Origin: an uncultured Verrucomicrobiota bacterium
GTDB taxonomy: Bacteria; Verrucomicrobiota; Verrucomicrobiia; Opitutales; Opitutaceae
Assembly: GCA_903856725.1 (NCBI GenBank)
Contig: CAIOCT010000063.1
Span: 1 to 64,000 of the forward strand
Direction of reading: 5' to 3'
DNA: 64,000 nucleotides
Numbering within the stretch: position 1 is the stretch's first letter; every line of letters begins with the position of its first letter. The position numbers and the translations under genes were made by a program. Of the stretch, positions 53,607-62,599 are shown one piece after another. The notes below the pieces were generated by a model. The model was not told the DNA's origin, ran no database searches, and saw only the letters and a program-made list of their open reading frames with translations.

Positions 53607-54210
53607 GTTTTTAAAATGAGGCGAGACACTGGCTAAATTTTTTATGAAAGATCTGAATCTAATCACAAAATTCGTATTCAGCATTGCTATTTTAGGCGCG
53701 CGCTCCGGGCGAAATAGCTGAGTTTATCTAAGCCGTAATTTTATATTTTGCCGCTCTTAAATGGATATCATTACTGTGATGCTCTTTTTAGTTACAGAGT
53801 GTAATGACAGGCGGAGTTAGCGTAATATCAGCAGGGCATTGCTTTCAGATTGATGCGGGGCTGAACCCGAAAAGAGCAGGTCTCCTCGGATCTATATTCC
53901 GATTTAAGTTTCAGCAGAATTAAGAAATTCGGTCTTGCGGTGCTGGATTAAGGCAAATTGTGAGCAACTTTCCTTCATTTTTCTAATTTAGCACTTGAAG
54001 TGCAAGTAATTGACATGTTTTTCTTAACGTTCGGTTCATCACTTACAATCTTAGCAGCTAATTTGCTGAGGTCTAGGAGGGATAAATACTGGGTTATTTC
54101 CGCCTAGGATTTATTTTTCTATCTAAAGCGCGAAATAGTGCTTGCGGGGGGCTTTGCCTCCGGTAGGTTCCGCGCCCCTTTCCCCTTTTTCAAACCTTTC
54201 AACACAACAC
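53607..54210 (+). other. Gene-free, AT-rich, structured spacer upstream of rpsL
   Basis: About 600 bases with no convincing gene; the best short frame, ATG at 53644, encodes 25 residues without a ribosome site. It must contain the promoter of the rpsL-fusA-ribosomal transcript. Elements seen: a 7-bp perfect inverted repeat TCATTAC/GTAATGA (53768-53774, 53801-53807); a 13-base palindrome GCACTTGAAGTGC (53991-54003); TTGACA (54010-54015) and TACAAT (54044-54049), which are 28 bases apart and so are not one standard promoter; a strong AGGAGG (54075-54080) with no ATG behind it, enclosed by CTAGG/CCTAG (54073-54077, 54103-54107); and a small hairpin at about 54147-54161. This suggests a long structured leader or a small RNA. 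Confidence 0.5.
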
Positions 54211-54597
54211 ATGCCAACCATCAACCAACTCGTGAGAAAAGGACGTCGCCGCATTGTCGCGAAGTCTAAGGCTCCGGCGTTGCAGGGTAATCCCTTCCGG
54301 CGCGGCGTTTGCGTGCAGGTCATGACCCGCACACCTAAGAAACCTAATTCGGCTATCCGCAAGGTCGCCAAAGTCCGCCTTACTAACGGCGTTGAGGTGA
54401 TTTCATATATCCCTGATGAAGGGCATAATTTGCAGGAGCATTCTATTGTGCTCGTGCGAGGCGGCCGCGTGAAGGATCTTCCAGGCGTTCGCTACCATAT
54501 TGTCCGCGGTACTCTCGACGCTACTGGCGTTGAAAAGCGTCGCCGCTCCCGCTCCAAATACGGCGTTAAGCGCCCGAAAGCCGTTAAGGCCTCCTAA
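54211..54597 (+). CDS. rpsL: 30S ribosomal protein S12
   Basis: 128 residues from the ATG at 54211 ([20 protein letters not shown]). The decoding-centre loop '[17 protein letters not shown]' keeps the streptomycin-site lysine, and '[17 protein letters not shown]' is also unchanged, so no classical resistance substitution is visible. No Shine-Dalgarno; the leader is CAACACAACAC. First gene of the str-type cluster. Confidence 0.98.
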   Translation: MPTINQLVRKGRRRIVAKSKAPALQGNPFRRGVCVQVMTRTPKKPNSAIRKVAKVRLTNGVEVISYIPDEGHNLQEHSIVLVRGGRVKDLPGVRYHIVRGTLDATGVEKRRRSRSKYGVKRPKAVKAS

Positions 54598-54621
54598 ACC
54601 TCGTTCTTTTTTTAAGCCGCC

Positions 54622-55095
54622 ATGTCACGTCGCCGTAGAGCTACCCATCGTCCTCCCGTCTCAGATGTTCGCTATAACAGCGCACTGGTGACGCACCTTA
54701 TTAATGTTATTATGAAAAGCGGCAAGCGTACGCTTGCTGAGCGTATTGTTTACGGCGCTTTTGAGCGTGTAAGCGAGAAGCTCCAAAAGGGCGATCCGGT
54801 CGATTTGTTAATGGGCGCAATGGAAAATGCTCGTCCAAAGCTAGAAGTTAAGAGCCGCCGCGTCGGTGGAGCTACGTATCAAGTCCCTGTGGAAATTTCT
54901 TTTGAGCGCCAAGAATCATTGGCTCTTCGTTGGATGGTTAACGCTGCTACTGGGCGTAAGGGCACGCCGATGCGCGATGCTATTGCTGCCGAAATTATCG
55001 ATGCCTACAATAATACGGGATCGGTAGTTAAGAAGAAGGAAGAGATGCACAAGATGGCTCAGGCGAATCGTGCCTTTGCTCATCTCCGCTGGTAA
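54622..55095 (+). CDS. rpsG: 30S ribosomal protein S7
   Basis: 157 residues; nucleates the 30S head by binding 16S rRNA. 'SRRRRATHRPPVSDVRYNSA', 'IMKSGKRTLAERIVYGAF', 'KSRRVGGATYQVPVEI' and 'KKEEMHKMAQANRAFAHLRW' are standard. It follows rpsL by 24 bases and precedes fusA by 12. The leader is T-rich with no Shine-Dalgarno. Confidence 0.98.
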   Translation: MSRRRRATHRPPVSDVRYNSALVTHLINVIMKSGKRTLAERIVYGAFERVSEKLQKGDPVDLLMGAMENARPKLEVKSRRVGGATYQVPVEISFERQESLALRWMVNAATGRKGTPMRDAIAAEIIDAYNNTGSVVKKKEEMHKMAQANRAFAHLRW

Positions 55096-55107
55096 GGAAT
55101 TATAAGC

Positions 55108-57300
55108 ATGTCTGCCTCTGCATCACCTAGTATTGTTGTCGTTACCGATAAAGCGAATGTATCGCCGGTTAACTCCAAGGATCGTCCTTTTCCGCTCGAG
55201 TGGACTCGTAATATCGGAATCGCTGCGCATATTGATGCGGGCAAGACGACCACGACTGAACGAATTTTATTTTATTCTGGGGCAGTCCATAAGATGGGCG
55301 AAGTTCACGAGGGGACCACAGTCACCGACTGGATGGAGCAAGAACGTGAGCGCGGAATAACGATCACAGCTGCAGCTATTTCATGTGCTTGGAATGCATC
55401 TTGGGGCCCTTGGAAAGGCATCAAACAGCGCATTAATATTATCGACACTCCTGGGCACGTTGATTTTACCGCTGAGGTAGAGCGCTCGTTGCGCGTTCTT
55501 GATGGTGCGGTGGCTGTATTTTGCGCCGTGGCTGGGGTGCAACCGCAGTCTGAAACCGTTTGGCGTCAGGCTAATAAATATAAAGTCCCTCGCGTCGCCT
55601 TCATTAATAAGATGGACCGCACTGGCGCTAATTTCTTTCGCGCTGTCGAAGAAATGCGCGAGAAACTCAAAGCCAATGCGCATCCTCTCTTCCTGCCCAT
55701 CGGCGCTGAGGAAAATTTTACCGGACTGATCGATTTAGTGCAGCAGATCGCCTATATCTTTGACGACACGACGGACCAACTCGGAATGAATCCGATTACG
55801 AGTGAGATTCCTGCCAACATGAAAGCGCAGGTGAAGGAGTACCGTGATAAATTGATCGAGGCTGTCTGCGATTTTGATGATGTCATTGCCGAGAAATATC
55901 TCAGTGGTCAGGAAATTTCTGTGCCTGAGTTATTACTTGGCGTTCGCAAGGCCACCATCTCCCTTCAATTTACCGGAGTGATCCCCGGCTCCGCCTTTAA
56001 GAAGAAAGGGGTGCAACGTCTCCTTGATTGTGTAGTTAATTATCTTCCAAGCCCTATCGATGTTCCGCCGATGCAGGGTCAGGATAGCGACGGCCAGCCT
56101 GTGCAGGCCGTAGTTAACGACAAGGGCAAGCTCGCTGGACTGGCCTTCAAGCTTTGGACCGATCCCTTCGTTGGTAAGCTCGTATTTTTCCGCGTTTACA
56201 CCGGCACTCTGCCCCGAGGGATGGCTGTTTATAATCCACGAACTCGCCGGAGTGAACGCGTTTCCCGCTTGGTATTAATGCGCGCTATCGAGCGCGAAGA
56301 TATTGATATGGCTTACTCGGGCGATATTTGTGCTGTCGTTGGTGTTAAAGACGTTATTACCGGCGACACGCTCTGTGATGAAGATTTTGATATTCGCCTA
56401 GAGCCGCCATCTTTCCCTGAACCGGTTATTGCGATGTCTATTGAGCCCAACTCAAAGGCTGACCAAGAAAAAATGGGCATGGCTTTGCAGCGCTTAGTGG
56501 CAGAAGATCCTACCCTTCGTGTTAAGACGGATCAGGACACTGGGCAGATCATTATCGCCGGCATGGGTGAACTGCACCTTGATATTATCCGCGATCGCAT
56601 GAAACGCGAATTTAAGGTCGAGGCGACTTCGGGTAAGCCGCAAATTGCCTATCGCGAAACAATCGCAAAGGCAGCCGATGGTGAAGGTAAATTTATCCGT
56701 CAGTCTGGCGGTAAGGGACAGTATGGTCACGTTGTGATTAAGCTTGAGCCAAACGTTAAGGGTAAGGGCGTTGAGGTAATCAATGAGACCGTCGGTGGTT
56801 CAATTCCTAAGGAATTCATCAAGCCTGCGACCGAGGGCATTTTGGAAGGCTCTAATAATGGAGTTGTTGCTGGGTTCCCGGTTGTAGACGTTATCATTCG
56901 TATCACGGATGGTTCGTTCCACGAAGTTGACTCGTCTGAACTCGCTTTCAAAATGGCAGGTATCTTCGCTTTCAAGGACGCGATGAAGCAGGCTGGGCCT
57001 ATTTTGCTTGAGCCGATTATGGGTGTCGAGGTTACGACCCCAGAAGAGTACCAAGGTGACCTTTTGGGTGATATCAATCGCCGTCGCGGTCAGATTCAAA
57101 GCATGGAAAATAAGTCAGGGGCCTGTATCATTACTGCCCATGTTCCTCTTGAGTTACTCTTCGGCTACGTCACAGATATTCGCTCCTTATCAAAGGGGCG
57201 TGCTAGCGCGTCCATTACGCCTTCTCATTTTGCGCAGGTTCCTAACTCGCAGCTCGCCAAAATTGTCGAAACCAATGCGAAGGGCCCTGCTCGCACCTAA
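55108..57300 (+). CDS. fusA: Elongation factor G
   Basis: Translocase GTPase, 730 residues. G1 is 'NIGIAAHIDAGKTTTTERIL', G2 region 'ERERGITITAAAI', G3 'NIIDTPGHVDFTAEVERSL', G4 'FINKMDRTGANF'. Domains II-V are complete, with 'GMGELHLDIIRDRMKREF' and 'GGKGQYGHVVIKLEP'. About 25-30 residues precede the usual start (MSASASPSIVVVTDKANVSP and onward); they are not part of the core fold. It is followed directly by rpsJ, with no tuf in between. Confidence 0.98.
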   Translation: MSASASPSIVVVTDKANVSPVNSKDRPFPLEWTRNIGIAAHIDAGKTTTTERILFYSGAVHKMGEVHEGTTVTDWMEQERERGITITAAAISCAWNASWGPWKGIKQRINIIDTPGHVDFTAEVERSLRVLDGAVAVFCAVAGVQPQSETVWRQANKYKVPRVAFINKMDRTGANFFRAVEEMREKLKANAHPLFLPIGAEENFTGLIDLVQQIAYIFDDTTDQLGMNPITSEIPANMKAQVKEYRDKLIEAVCDFDDVIAEKYLSGQEISVPELLLGVRKATISLQFTGVIPGSAFKKKGVQRLLDCVVNYLPSPIDVPPMQGQDSDGQPVQAVVNDKGKLAGLAFKLWTDPFVGKLVFFRVYTGTLPRGMAVYNPRTRRSERVSRLVLMRAIEREDIDMAYSGDICAVVGVKDVITGDTLCDEDFDIRLEPPSFPEPVIAMSIEPNSKADQEKMGMALQRLVAEDPTLRVKTDQDTGQIIIAGMGELHLDIIRDRMKREFKVEATSGKPQIAYRETIAKAADGEGKFIRQSGGKGQYGHVVIKLEPNVKGKGVEVINETVGGSIPKEFIKPATEGILEGSNNGVVAGFPVVDVIIRITDGSFHEVDSSELAFKMAGIFAFKDAMKQAGPILLEPIMGVEVTTPEEYQGDLLGDINRRRGQIQSMENKSGACIITAHVPLELLFGYVTDIRSLSKGRASASITPSHFAQVPNSQLAKIVETNAKGPART

Positions 57301-57327
57301 TTTTCAACCCTCGTTCTTTATATTGCC

Positions 57328-57636
57328 ATGAAAGGCCAACGCATACGCATCAAACTCCAAGGCTACGATTATCGAGTTATCGATCAATCCGCCGTGGAAA
57401 TCGTGGAAACCGCTAAGCGCTCCGGCGCTCGCGTCTCGGGCCCCATCCCGCTTCCCACTCATATCGTAAAACTTTCGGTTAATCGTTCTCCGCACGTCGA
57501 CAAAAAATCGATGGAGCAGTTTGAATCTCGCACGCACAAACGCCTTATTGATATTCTTGAGCCAACCGCTCAGACCGTCGATGAGCTTAAGAAACTTAAC
57601 TTACCGTCTGGCGTTGATATTACTATTAACGTTTAA
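57328..57636 (+). CDS. rpsJ: 30S ribosomal protein S10 (NusE)
   Basis: 102 residues. '[20 protein letters not shown]' and '[20 protein letters not shown]' are standard. It is a ribosomal head protein and the NusE partner of NusG/NusB in antitermination. It follows fusA by 27 bases, the position tuf occupies in many other phyla, and is followed by a 100-base spacer with two hairpins. Confidence 0.98.
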   Translation: MKGQRIRIKLQGYDYRVIDQSAVEIVETAKRSGARVSGPIPLPTHIVKLSVNRSPHVDKKSMEQFESRTHKRLIDILEPTAQTVDELKKLNLPSGVDITINV

Positions 57637-57664
57637 ACATCACTTTTCACCATCTTAGCAGCCA

Positions 57665-57720
57665 GCCGGCTAATCCCGGCCCTTGTTAAAGTAGGTCTAA
57701 ACAAACGGCATTCTAATGCC
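57665..57720 (+). promoter_or_regulatory. Two hairpins in the rpsJ-rplC spacer
   Basis: GCCGG (57665-57669) pairs with CCGGC (57676-57680) around CTAATC. GGCAT (57707-57711) pairs with ATGCC (57716-57720) around TCTA. They fill the longest gap of the S10/spc run. They may form an L4-type regulatory leader or a processing site; this is inferred from position. Confidence 0.5.
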
Positions 57721-57736
57721 ACCTACCACTTAGCCC

Positions 57737-58378
57737 ATGATCGCTACACTATTAGGAAAAAAAATCGGTATGACCCAGGTCTATGACGCTCAAAACGTCT
57801 TGATCCCGGTTACGGTTGTGGAAGCCGGCCCATGCCCGGTTGTTCAAATCAAGACGATGTCGTCTGACGGCTACAATGCTGTTCAACTTGGCTTTGGTGC
57901 CCAGAAGACAAAAAACGCGTCTAAAGCGGAAAGTAACCACGCTAAGAAAGCTGGTTTAGACTCCACGCCGCGCGTTTTGAATGAAGTCCGTTTGATCGAG
58001 GCTCCTGAGGTTAAGCTCGGTGACGTCATTACCGTCGCGATCTTTGCCGAAGGCCAGATCGTCGATGTGATCGGCGTGTCAAAGGGCAAAGGCTTCCAAG
58101 GCGTCGTGAAGCGCTTTCGTGTTGGCGGTGGTCCTGCGGCTCACGGCTCCATGTTCCATCGTCGAATTGGCTCGGTTGGTATGCGCCAGACCCCTGGCCG
58201 AGTGTGGAAAAATCAGCGCATGCCCGGTCATATGGGTAGTCAATTCCGGACGGTGCAAAATTTGCGAGTAGTGCAGATTATCGCCGACAAGAACCTAATT
58301 CTCGTCAATGGCTGCATTCCTGGAGCTAACGGCGACGATGTCATTATCCGCGCCGGCAAAAAAGCCAAGAAGGCCTGA
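57737..58378 (+). CDS. rplC: 50S ribosomal protein L3
   Basis: 213 residues; binds near the peptidyl-transferase centre. 'LLGKKIGMTQVYDAQNVLIP', 'GKGFQGVVKRFRVGGGPAAH', 'GSMFHRRIGSVGMRQTPGRV' and 'NQRMPGHMGSQFRTVQNLRV' are standard, including the central loop with the methylatable Gln (GQ region read here as MGSQ). The leader lacks a Shine-Dalgarno. It opens the L3-L4-L23-L2 series. Confidence 0.97.
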   Translation: MIATLLGKKIGMTQVYDAQNVLIPVTVVEAGPCPVVQIKTMSSDGYNAVQLGFGAQKTKNASKAESNHAKKAGLDSTPRVLNEVRLIEAPEVKLGDVITVAIFAEGQIVDVIGVSKGKGFQGVVKRFRVGGGPAAHGSMFHRRIGSVGMRQTPGRVWKNQRMPGHMGSQFRTVQNLRVVQIIADKNLILVNGCIPGANGDDVIIRAGKKAKKA

Positions 58379-58398
58379 TCATCGGAGAACGTTATCAC

Positions 58399-59031
58399 AT
58401 GAAGCTCACTATTTTTACACCTGACGCCACGCAAAGTCGCGAGGCTGATTTTAACCTTCCAACGTTTGAGGGCAACAAAGGCCTGCAAGCTGTCAAGGAA
58501 GTCGTGGTCGCCCATAACGCCAATGCCCGTCTTGGCACACATTCTACTAAGACGCGCGGGGAAGTTCGCGGTGGCGGCAAGAAACCATGGGCCCAGAAGG
58601 GGACTGGTCGTGCTCGCGCTGGCTCCATTCGTTCTCCTTTGTGGGGCGGTGGTGGCGTTGTATTTGGTCCTAAGCCACGCGATTATTCCAAGAAAATTAA
58701 TGGCAAAGTTAAAAGCCTAGCTTTTAACCGCGCTTTATTTGATCGCGCCCTCGCTGGTGATATCAGCGTTATTGAAGCCTTCGTTTCAAAAGAAATGAAG
58801 ACCAAAGCAATGAACGCAGTTATTACGCGCATTGCCCCTAAGGGTAAGGTCCTCATCGTAGATGATCCTTTTACAAGCGAGACCACTCGCGCCGCGAGCA
58901 ATCTTGCTCGGGTTACACTTCAGGCGGCCGCTAAACTCAACACCCTCGATCTTTGCACTTACGCTAAGATTGTTGTGTCGACTAAGGCCCTTGAGAAAAT
59001 CATCGCCCGCGCCAATGGAGCCCAGTCATGA
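58399..59031 (+). CDS. rplD: 50S ribosomal protein L4
   Basis: 210 residues; its extended loop lines the exit tunnel. 'TKTRGEVRGGGKKPWAQKGT', 'GRARAGSIRSPLWGGGGVVF' and 'GPKPRDYSKKINGKVK' are the loop and flanks. In many bacteria L4 also represses the S10 operon. GGAG lies upstream of the ATG. The stop overlaps the start of rplW (ATGA). Confidence 0.97.
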   Translation: MKLTIFTPDATQSREADFNLPTFEGNKGLQAVKEVVVAHNANARLGTHSTKTRGEVRGGGKKPWAQKGTGRARAGSIRSPLWGGGGVVFGPKPRDYSKKINGKVKSLAFNRALFDRALAGDISVIEAFVSKEMKTKAMNAVITRIAPKGKVLIVDDPFTSETTRAASNLARVTLQAAAKLNTLDLCTYAKIVVSTKALEKIIARANGAQS

Positions 59032-59312
59032 TTAACGCCGACACAGTCCTCAAACATCTCCGTCTTACGGAGAAGTCTAACAAACTCTCGTCTAACTACG
59101 GGCAATACACCTTCGACGTGTTCTCGTCTGCGACCAAATATACGGTGCGCGAGGCTATCGAGCAGACCTTCAAGGTTTCCGTTACCCGCGTGAATATTAT
59201 TAACCGCAAGGGTAAACCAAAAAAATCTCGTCGCGGACAACCTATCACTACTTCCGATAGCAAGCGCGCCATCGTCACCCTAAAACAGGGTGATAAGATC
59301 GAACTCAGCTGA
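59028..59312 (+). CDS. rplW: 50S ribosomal protein L23
   Basis: 94 residues, tunnel-exit protein and docking site for trigger factor and SRP. 'HLRLTEKSNKLSSNYGQYTF', 'ATKYTVREAIEQTFKVSVTR' and 'KGKPKKSRRGQP' are standard. Translationally coupled to rplD by a four-base overlap. Confidence 0.96.
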   Translation: MINADTVLKHLRLTEKSNKLSSNYGQYTFDVFSSATKYTVREAIEQTFKVSVTRVNIINRKGKPKKSRRGQPITTSDSKRAIVTLKQGDKIELS

Positions 59313-59332
59313 GCCCAGGAGATTAATCCACC

Positions 59333-60199
59333 ATGGCCTTAAAATCTTTCCGTCCTCTCACCGCGTCCCTTCGGTTCACCACCCTGAACCGTCCGGATGA
59401 TATTTCTACTAAACGCCCTGAGCGCTCCCTCGTCGAGTCGAAGAGCAAGACTGGCGGTCGTAATGCCTATGGTCGCATCACATCTCGCCGTCGCGGCGGT
59501 GGTCATAAAAAGCTTTATCGAATTATCGATTTTAAACGTAAGAAACTCGATATGCCTGCTAAGGTACAAGCGATCGAGTATGATCCTAACCGCAGTGCAT
59601 TACTAGCCTTGCTTGCCTACGCTGATGGCACAAAGAGCTATGTGTTGGCTCCGCAGGGTTTGAGCGTGGGCGATACTATTTATAACGCGCTTAAAACTGA
59701 CACTAATGATTTTCGGCCCGGAAATTCGTTCCTTTTAGCTGCTATACCTCCCGCTACCAAGCTGCATGCTGTTGAGCTTATGCCTGGGCGCGGCGCTCAA
59801 ATCGCTCGTTCCGCCGGCACTTCAGTCGAGCTGATCACAATTGAGGACGGTTACGCGCAAATCAAGATGGCTTCAGGGGAAACGCGTCTCGTTAATGCCC
59901 AGTGCCGGGCTAGTATTGGCGAAGTTTCTAATGCTGATCACAGCAAGCGGAAGCTCGGCAAGGCAGGTCGTAACCGTTGGCTCGGCCGCCGTCCTCGCGT
60001 GCGCGGTGTCGCGATGAACCCTGTAGATCACCCGAATGGTGGTGGTCAAGGCAAGTCCAAGGGTGGTGGTGGTCGCCAGCACTTGGTTTCTCCGTGGGGT
60101 CAACTTGCGAAAGGTTTCCCTACTCGTCGCCGGACTAAGCTCTCTAGTTCCTTCATTCTCATTCGCGCCAACGGCCGTCCGCCACGCGGCAAGAAATAA
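59333..60199 (+). CDS. rplB: 50S ribosomal protein L2
   Basis: 288 residues; contacts the peptidyl-transferase centre and subunit bridge. The N-terminal 'RSLVESKSKTGGRNAYGRIT' and 'SRRRGGGHKKLYRIIDFKRK', the middle 'ALLAYADGTKSYVLAPQGL', and the C-terminal 'GVAMNPVDHPNGGGQGKSKG' (conserved functional His) are present. It is longer than the 273-residue E. coli L2 mainly at the N-terminus. AGGAG precedes the start. Confidence 0.98.
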   Translation: MALKSFRPLTASLRFTTLNRPDDISTKRPERSLVESKSKTGGRNAYGRITSRRRGGGHKKLYRIIDFKRKKLDMPAKVQAIEYDPNRSALLALLAYADGTKSYVLAPQGLSVGDTIYNALKTDTNDFRPGNSFLLAAIPPATKLHAVELMPGRGAQIARSAGTSVELITIEDGYAQIKMASGETRLVNAQCRASIGEVSNADHSKRKLGKAGRNRWLGRRPRVRGVAMNPVDHPNGGGQGKSKGGGGRQHLVSPWGQLAKGFPTRRRTKLSSSFILIRANGRPPRGKK

Positions 60200-60217
60200 T
60201 CCTAACGACTTCGCACC

Positions 60218-60496
60218 ATGGCCCGTTCCATCAAAAAAGGTTTCTTTGTCGATTACCATCTTTTGGAGAAAATCCAGAAGGCGGCTAAGATCGCCGGCAC
60301 CCGCAAGCCCATTCAGACTTGGAGTCGTCGTTCGACGATTACCCCTGAATTCGTCGGTCACACTATTAGCGTTCACAACGGCAAAAGCCATATAGCCGTA
60401 TACGTCACGGAGAATATGGTTGGCCATAAGCTCGGCGAGTTCGCTCCCACGCGCATCTTTAAGTCGCACGGTGGCATGACCCGTAAGGAAATTTGA
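60218..60496 (+). CDS. rpsS: 30S ribosomal protein S19
   Basis: 92 residues. '[20 protein letters not shown]', '[20 protein letters not shown]' and '[20 protein letters not shown]' followed by 'GEFAPTRIF' are the standard sequence of this small-subunit head protein, which contacts S13. No Shine-Dalgarno. Stop TGA, 26 bases before rplV. Confidence 0.97.
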   Translation: MARSIKKGFFVDYHLLEKIQKAAKIAGTRKPIQTWSRRSTITPEFVGHTISVHNGKSHIAVYVTENMVGHKLGEFAPTRIFKSHGGMTRKEI

Positions 60497-60522
60497 GGCC
60501 TCGGCCTAACTGGAACACCATC

Positions 60523-60864
60523 ATGGAAATTCAAGCTCTCACCCGCAACGCGCACATGTCGCCTAAGAAGGTTCGCGAAGTCGCACGCCTTATCCAGGGC
60601 CGTGCCGTCAACGAAGCGATCGACTTTCTCACGCTCATCCCGCGCAAATCTTCTCGCTTGCTCGTTAAGACACTCAAGAGCGCCGTGGCTAATGCGGAGA
60701 ATAATAATAGCATATCGGCTGACCAACTCGTGGTACATCGTGCCTTGGTTGAGAACGGGCCTGTCTTAAAGCGATTCAAGGCGGGCGCTCGCGGCTCAGC
60801 TAAGCCACGCGTCAAGCGGATGTCACATCTGCGCATCATTCTTTCCGACGGCAAAACCAACTAA
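60523..60864 (+). CDS. rplV: 50S ribosomal protein L22
   Basis: 113 residues from the ATG at 60523 (MEIQALTRNAHMSPKKVREV); a frame overlapping rpsS extends upstream but is not conserved. 'SPKKVREVARLIQGRAVNEA' and the tunnel beta-hairpin 'KRFKAGARGSAKPRVKRMSH' are standard; the hairpin is the macrolide-resistance region and shows no deletion. Confidence 0.97.
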   Translation: MEIQALTRNAHMSPKKVREVARLIQGRAVNEAIDFLTLIPRKSSRLLVKTLKSAVANAENNNSISADQLVVHRALVENGPVLKRFKAGARGSAKPRVKRMSHLRIILSDGKTN

Positions 60865-60873
60865 TTTTTTACC

Positions 60874-61503
60874 ATGGGACAAAAGACTAACCCTACAGGC
60901 TTCCGCCTCGCCGTCCGTCGCAACTGGCAGTCACGCTGGTTTGCGCGTAAAAAGGATTTCGCTAAGCTCCTCCATGAGGATCAAGTCATCCGCACTACGC
61001 TAATGGAAAAGCTGAAACAGGCTTCCGTGCCCCGCATCTTCATTGAGCGGGCCGGTAATCGCGTTCGCGTTAAGATTTTCACCGCCCGCCCTGGCATTGT
61101 CATTGGTAAGAAAGGCCAAGAGGTCGAGACGATGAAGCTGCAGTTGGCTAAACTTACCGGCAAGGAAGTCTTGCTGGATATTCAGGAAGTGAAAAAGCCT
61201 GAAGTGGAAGCCCAATTAGTCGCCGAAAACGTAGCGCTGCAACTTGAACGTCGTATTGCTTTTCGGCGCGCTATCAAAAAGTCCATTCAAATTGCGATGT
61301 CTCTCGGGATTGATGGAATTAAGATCCAGTGCTCCGGTCGCCTCGGTGGTGCAGATATTGCCCGCCGTGAGTGGCAGCGCCAAGGCCGCATCCCTCTACA
61401 GACTTTGCGCGAAAATATCGATTACGGATTCGCTGAAGCCCAGACAGTCTGGGGAAAAATCGGCGTTAAATGCTGGATCTGTAAAAAAGACGAAGCCAAC
61501 TAA
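60874..61503 (+). CDS. rpsC: 30S ribosomal protein S3
   Basis: 209 residues; mRNA-entry helicase component. 'GQKTNPTGFRLAVRRNWQSR', the KH domain 'VKIFTARPGIVIGKKGQEVE', and the C-terminal 'GVKCWICKKDEAN' are present. The protein ends soon after the 'TVWGKIGVKCWI' strand, without the long basic tail of E. coli (233 residues). Two nearby cysteines (CWIC) are unusual. Start 9 bases after rplV without a Shine-Dalgarno. Confidence 0.97.
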   Translation: MGQKTNPTGFRLAVRRNWQSRWFARKKDFAKLLHEDQVIRTTLMEKLKQASVPRIFIERAGNRVRVKIFTARPGIVIGKKGQEVETMKLQLAKLTGKEVLLDIQEVKKPEVEAQLVAENVALQLERRIAFRRAIKKSIQIAMSLGIDGIKIQCSGRLGGADIARREWQRQGRIPLQTLRENIDYGFAEAQTVWGKIGVKCWICKKDEAN

Positions 61504-61549
61504 ACTGTTTACCCGGCCCTAAGCTTATAGCTCAACGCCAACCGCTCCC

Positions 61550-61975
61550 ATGCCTGCTCTCTCACCCGCCCGCACCAAATACCGTAAGTCGATGAAAGGC
61601 TCTCGCGCTGGCAATGCCAAGCGCGGCAACACTCTCGCTTTCGGTGAATTCGGCCTACAATCTCTGTCTCGCGGTCCAATGACCGGTCAACAGATTGAAG
61701 CTGCTCGCGTTACCATTGCCCGTCATCTCAAGCGCAAAGGTAAGCTCTGGATTCGGATTTTCCCGCATAAGCCCGTAACTAAAAAGCCGGCCGAAGTGCG
61801 TATGGGTCAAGGTAAGGGTCCGGTTGAATATTACGTTGCAGTGATTAAACCAGGCGCGGTGCTATTTGAGTTGGCCGGTGTGTCACTCACTGTTGCGCGC
61901 GAAGCTTTCCGCCTTGCCGATGCTAAACTGCCTTTTCGCTGCCGTTTCATTGTCCGCGAAGGCTTTGCCGCTTAA
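61550..61975 (+). CDS. rplP: 50S ribosomal protein L16
   Basis: 141 residues; organises the A-site region. '[20 protein letters not shown]', '[20 protein letters not shown]', '[20 protein letters not shown]' and '[13 protein letters not shown]' are standard. The Arg hydroxylated by YcfD in some bacteria lies in 'RMGQGK'. 46 bases after rpsC; leader CAACGCCAACC, no Shine-Dalgarno. Confidence 0.98.
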   Translation: MPALSPARTKYRKSMKGSRAGNAKRGNTLAFGEFGLQSLSRGPMTGQQIEAARVTIARHLKRKGKLWIRIFPHKPVTKKPAEVRMGQGKGPVEYYVAVIKPGAVLFELAGVSLTVAREAFRLADAKLPFRCRFIVREGFAA

Positions 61976-61996
61976 TTTTACAGGAGAACGACTGTC

Positions 61997-62197
61997 ATGA
62001 ATTCCAAAGAAATCCGCGATCTCGCCCCAGCTGAGATTATCACTAAAATTCGCGAATCGCGCGAAAAATTACTCCAATTGCGACTGCGCAAGCACACTGG
62101 TCAAATTGAGAAGCCTCACTTGCTCCGCGAATACCGCAAGGATATCGCCCGCCTAGAGACAATCTTGAAACAGAAGCAAACTCCGCAGGTCGCTTAA
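61997..62197 (+). CDS. rpmC: 50S ribosomal protein L29
   Basis: 66 residues, two-helix tunnel-exit protein. '[20 protein letters not shown]' and '[20 protein letters not shown]' then 'IARLETIL' match the family. AGGAGA lies upstream of the start. Confidence 0.95.
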   Translation: MNSKEIRDLAPAEIITKIRESREKLLQLRLRKHTGQIEKPHLLREYRKDIARLETILKQKQTPQVA

Positions 62198-62223
62198 AAG
62201 CCTAGCGCCAACCGCTTATTATC

Positions 62224-62577
62224 ATGTCCACTCACGCCCGCCAAAATCGCCGCAAGACCGTGATCGGTTTCGTCAGCTCCAAAATGGGCGACAAATCAGT
62301 CAAGGTTACTGTTCCTTACAAGACGCCACATCCGCTTTATCACAAGGTGATCAATCGTAAGACTGTCTTGCATGTGCATGACGAGAAAAATGAAACCAAG
62401 ATCGGGGATAAAATTGAGGTCATGGAGACCCGTCCCATTAGCCGGTTGAAGCGCTGGCGTGTCATTAGAATTGTTGAGGCCTCAGTTGGGCTTAATTTAA
62501 CCGCGGTTTCCGAGCAAGATGTCGCCGCTGCCGTGCCCACTAAGACCACTAAATTGAATCAGGCTGCTAAAGCCTAA
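62224..62577 (+). CDS. rpsQ: 30S ribosomal protein S17 with C-terminal extension
   Basis: 117 residues, longer than the usual 80-90. The OB-fold core '[20 protein letters not shown]', '[20 protein letters not shown]' and '[20 protein letters not shown]' is standard. The last 30 or so residues ([20 protein letters not shown] and onward) form an Ala/Thr/Lys tail outside the core. Leader CAACCGC, no Shine-Dalgarno. Confidence 0.96.
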   Translation: MSTHARQNRRKTVIGFVSSKMGDKSVKVTVPYKTPHPLYHKVINRKTVLHVHDEKNETKIGDKIEVMETRPISRLKRWRVIRIVEASVGLNLTAVSEQDVAAAVPTKTTKLNQAAKA

Positions 62578-62599
62578 TTTATTTCCAGGAGACACTACC

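Noticed and set aside
53644-53721. 25-residue frame MKDLNLITKFVFSIAILGAR as a small membrane protein
   Set aside because: No ribosome-binding site, C-terminus not membrane-like, and no sign of conservation could be judged; chance frames of this size are common.
54010-54049. TTGACA and TACAAT as the rpsL promoter
   Set aside because: The two boxes are 28 bases apart, far from the usual 16-18.
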